This document shows, one piece after another, positions 4,729 through 7,271 of a DNA stretch of 7,271 nucleotides (positions are counted from its first letter, which is position 1; each line of letters starts with the position of its first letter). The stretch is from Burkholderiaceae bacterium (lineage in GTDB: Bacteria; Pseudomonadota; Gammaproteobacteria; Burkholderiales; Burkholderiaceae_C): positions 1-7,271 of the forward strand of contig JALQVJ010000056.1 in NCBI GenBank assembly GCA_023260355.1, given 5' to 3'. A program made the position numbers and the translations under genes. A model generated the notes under the pieces. The model was not told the DNA's origin. It did not search any database and was given only the letters and a program-made list of their open reading frames with translations.

Positions 4729-7271
4729 ATGAAACGGATGCTGATCAACGCGACTCAACCTGAGGAGCGTCGCCTGGCCGTTGTTGACGGACAGAAACTG
4801 CTTGACTTCGAGACCGAAATCGAGGGCCGAGAGCAGCGCAAAGGCAACATTTACAAGGCAGTAGTCACCCGAGTAGAGCCTTCACTGGAGGCCTGCTTTG
4901 TGGATTACGGCGAAGATCGCCACGGCTTTCTGCCCTTCAAAGAAATTTCACGCCAATACTTCCCTGCCGGTGCATCCGTCAGCCAAGCCCGCATTCAAGA
5001 CGTGATCAAAGAGGGGCAAGCCCTCGTTGTCCAAGTCGAAAAAGAAGAGCGCGGCAACAAGGGCGCTGCCCTGACCACGTTCATCAGTTTGGCCGGGCGA
5101 TACGTCGTTTTGATGCCGAACAACCCTCGCGGTGGTGGCGTGAGCCGCCGCATCGAAGGCGAAGAGCGCCAGGAACTCAAGGCCGCCTTGGACCAATTGG
5201 AATACCCCAAGGGCATGAGCATCATTGCGCGCACCGCAGGTATCGGTCGGGCCGCAGAAGAACTGCAGTGGGATTTGAACTACTTGCTGAAGCTCTGGAC
5301 GGCGATCGATTCGGCCACGGCTGCATCCGGCGCATTTTTGATTTACCAGGAATCCAGCCTGGTGATCCGAGCGATTCGCGATTACTACAACAGCGAAATT
5401 GGCGAAATCCTGATCGATACCGACGACATTTATGAACAGGCGCACCAGTTCATGAATCACGTCATGCCCGACCAGGGCAGCCGCGTGAAGCGCTATCGAG
5501 ACGAGGCCCCGCTGTTCTCTCGGTTCCAAATTGAGCACCAGATTGAGTCGGCCTACGCGCGCACCGTGCATTTGCCGAGTGGCGGAGCCATCGTGATCGA
5601 TCACACCGAAGCATTGGTGTCGGTTGACGTCAACTCAGCGCGTGCGATCAAAGGGGGTGCGATTGAAGAAACGGCAACCCGCACCAACATCGAAGCGGCC
5701 GAAGAAGTGGCACGCCAAGCGCGACTGCGTGATCTGGGTGGCTTGATCGTGATTGACTTCATCGACATGGATGAAGCCAAGAACCGCCGCGAAGTTGAAA
5801 ACCGCTTGCGCGATGCTTTGCGACAAGACCGCGCGCGCGTGCAACTGGGCTCGATCAGCAAGTTCGGGCTTTTGGAGATGAGCCGCCAGCGCCTGCGCCC
5901 AGCGCTGAGCGAAGGGGCATCGATTCCTTGCCCACGTTGTGGCGGTTCTGGCCATATCCGCGACACCGAAAGCTCAGCCCTGCAAATCCTGCGCGTCATC
6001 CAAGAGGAGTCCATGAAGGACAACACGGCTGCCGTGCTCGTGCAGGTGCCCGTCGAAGTCGCAAGCTTTCTGCTGAACGAAAAACGCACCGAGATCACCA
6101 AGATCGAGTTGCAGCAACGCATTCACATCCTGTTGGTGCCCAACAAGTCATTGGACACGCCCAACTACAAGCTCGAGCGCCTCAAGCACGACGATCCTCG
6201 CCTCGACAACCTTCAGGCCAGCTACACGTTGGCTGAAGAAAACGAGGACCCAACGGCCGTCACACGCCGCTCGCAAGAACCCACCAACAAGCAAGAGCCC
6301 GTGATCAAAGGTGTGTTGCCGGATGCACCAGCACCTCGCGCCGAGCCCAAGAAACCCGAAGCGGCAGCGCCTGAGGCGAAAACCGCAGTCAGCACCGGTG
6401 GTTTCTTCGCATGGATCAAGCGCCTCTTGGGTCTTTCTGATGCACCCGCCCAACCTGCGACCCAGGAACCTGTGCAGCGCGAGCGTGGTGCACGTGGAAG
6501 CAGCCGCGGTGAAGGCCGCAACGGAGAGCGCCGCAACGACCGCCGCCGTGGCGGACGAAATGGGGAAAGGTCCGAACGTGGAGAGCGCGGCGAAAAGAGC
6601 GAGCGCACAACCGAACGCCAAGGCCGCGACAGCCAGCGGGCCGAAGGCAAAGACGCAGAGCGCCGCAACGACCGCCGTGCAGACAGACACCTGGCCGAAG
6701 AAGCCAACAACGCTTCCAATGGCCAAGACGCCCAAGCTGCAGAAGGCACCGGTGACCAAAAGCCACGGCGCCCCCGCCGCGAGCGTGGTAACCGTCGCCG
6801 TGGTAACGATGTCACAACAAACGGCAACCAAGCAGCAGAGGTTTCGGCTGACGGCGGTTCGATCCAACCAGACCGCGCCGAATCTCAGCTGAAGACCGCC
6901 AGCGCTGCGAACGAGGCGCCAACCTACAGCTACTTCGAGCGCGCGCAAGCCGAATCCAAGCCGACTCCTGCTGAGACGGCACCAGCCCCTGAGGTCAGTG
7001 GAGACAGCGCCACCGAAATGCCGGCGGAACAGCGCGCGCCACGCGAGCGCCGCAGCCGCGACCGCTACGGTCGTGAACGCCGGCGTCGCACCGAAGAAGG
7101 TGCACAAGAGTCGGATACCGCAGCCGACGTCGCTGCATCTGAGGTCCATGCTCACAGCGATGCGCCCGCTGCGGTGGCCGACATAGCGCCTCAGCATGTG
7201 GAGTCACCCGTGACTGCCCCTGCTGCTGCCTCAACTGAGGCGATCGCGGTCCCTGTGTCTGCACCACGCAT
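4729..7271 (+). CDS. rne: Ribonuclease E (3' end outside window)
   Basis: RNase E is the main endoribonuclease for mRNA decay and for rRNA and tRNA processing, and the scaffold of the degradosome at the inner membrane. 847 codons are visible and open to the right edge. The N-terminal half is complete: S1 domain (about 37-120, from KGNIYKAVV), 5' sensor with ARTAGIGR at 167-174 (R168, T169), DNase I-like catalytic domain with D300 (SVDVNS) and D343 (VIDF), matching E. coli D303 and D346, and the zinc link CPRC at 401-404, expected to join subunits. An amphipathic stretch GGFFAWIKRLLGL at 556-568 lies where E. coli has its membrane anchor. After it come Arg-rich RNA-binding patches (about 583-650, 680-691, 772-787) and Ala/Pro/Glu-rich disorder. 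The ATG at 4729 follows GAGAGG by 8 bases. RNase G lacks this long tail. Confidence 0.97.
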   Translation, partial: MKRMLINATQPEERRLAVVDGQKLLDFETEIEGREQRKGNIYKAVVTRVEPSLEACFVDYGEDRHGFLPFKEISRQYFPAGASVSQARIQDVIKEGQALVVQVEKEERGNKGAALTTFISLAGRYVVLMPNNPRGGGVSRRIEGEERQELKAALDQLEYPKGMSIIARTAGIGRAAEELQWDLNYLLKLWTAIDSATAASGAFLIYQESSLVIRAIRDYYNSEIGEILIDTDDIYEQAHQFMNHVMPDQGSRVKRYRDEAPLFSRFQIEHQIESAYARTVHLPSGGAIVIDHTEALVSVDVNSARAIKGGAIEETATRTNIEAAEEVARQARLRDLGGLIVIDFIDMDEAKNRREVENRLRDALRQDRARVQLGSISKFGLLEMSRQRLRPALSEGASIPCPRCGGSGHIRDTESSALQILRVIQEESMKDNTAAVLVQVPVEVASFLLNEKRTEITKIELQQRIHILLVPNKSLDTPNYKLERLKHDDPRLDNLQASYTLAEENEDPTAVTRRSQEPTNKQEPVIKGVLPDAPAPRAEPKKPEAAAPEAKTAVSTGGFFAWIKRLLGLSDAPAQPATQEPVQRERGARGSSRGEGRNGERRNDRRRGGRNGERSERGERGEKSERTTERQGRDSQRAEGKDAERRNDRRADRHLAEEANNASNGQDAQAAEGTGDQKPRRPRRERGNRRRGNDVTTNGNQAAEVSADGGSIQPDRAESQLKTASAANEAPTYSYFERAQAESKPTPAETAPAPEVSGDSATEMPAEQRAPRERRSRDRYGRERRRRTEEGAQESDTAADVAASEVHAHSDAPAAVADIAPQHVESPVTAPAAASTEAIAVPVSAPR
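6525..6677 (+). repeat. 21-base direct repeat inside rne encoding ERRNDRR
   Basis: The same 21 bases occur at 6525-6545 and 6657-6677, a start offset of 132 bases (44 codons) in the same frame, encoding ERRNDRR at residues 600-606 and 644-650 of RNase E. The surrounding Arg/Glu/Gly-rich sequence is similar in character but not identical. It marks an internal duplication, or convergent use of an Arg-rich RNA-binding motif, in the disordered C-terminal half. Confidence 0.75.

Noticed and set aside
4296..4748. 150-codon minus-strand frame across the rne leader and start
   Set aside because: No SD, no recognisable domain, and it overlaps the rne start and the structured leader; composition is that of a random frame.
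6311..6892. 193-codon plus-strand frame inside rne
   Set aside because: An out-of-frame shadow of the Ala- and Arg-rich RNase E tail; low-complexity product without recognisable motif and no separate start signals.
6148..7197. 349-codon open frame on the minus strand, hydrophobic product
   Set aside because: It is antisense to the Arg/Ala/Glu-rich tail of rne; GC-rich repetitive codons keep the opposite frame open. The product has no domain and rne is certain.

Overview
The window looks like a chromosomal segment of a betaproteobacterium, most likely Burkholderiales and plausibly Comamonadaceae. This is inferred from the protein types (a short H-NS protein of the Burkholderiales kind, RNase E next to and divergent from rluC, class I Calvin-cycle enzymes) and from the moderately high GC codon use. 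The sequence alone does not fix the genus. No tRNA, rRNA, CRISPR array, insertion sequence or phage gene was seen.

Left part (1-2610, minus strand): a compact Calvin-Benson-Bassham (CO2 fixation) run reading right to left: cbbY (xylulose-1,5-bisphosphate phosphatase type), then class I fructose-1,6-bisphosphatase, then phosphoribulokinase, which runs off the left edge. The gaps are 16 and 27 bases, each holding a Shine-Dalgarno (SD) sequence, so this is one operon. FBPase and phosphoribulokinase regenerate the Rubisco substrate RuBP; CbbY removes a misfire product that inhibits Rubisco. Rubisco and the regulator CbbR are not in the window.

Middle (2611-4225, minus strand): an AT-rich control region with repeats upstream of cbbY, a clear intrinsic terminator, a 100-residue H-NS family protein, a second terminator-like hairpin, and rluC (23S rRNA pseudouridine synthase), which starts at GTG with no visible SD.

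Right part (4226-7271, plus strand): a divergent promoter region with a perfect TATAAT, a leader of about 470 bases with no convincing gene, and the first 847 codons of rne (RNase E), complete through the catalytic half and well into the arginine-rich C-terminal scaffold. The leader is the most interesting part. It has a long-range stem that begins exactly at the predicted transcript 5' end, a 9-bp perfect hairpin, a two-tier hairpin, and a 13-bp helix (one 3-base bulge) that would bury the rne SD. RNase E autoregulates through its leader in E. coli; this leader looks built for a similar purpose, apparently with occlusion of the ribosome site added. That function is inference from base pairing read by eye.
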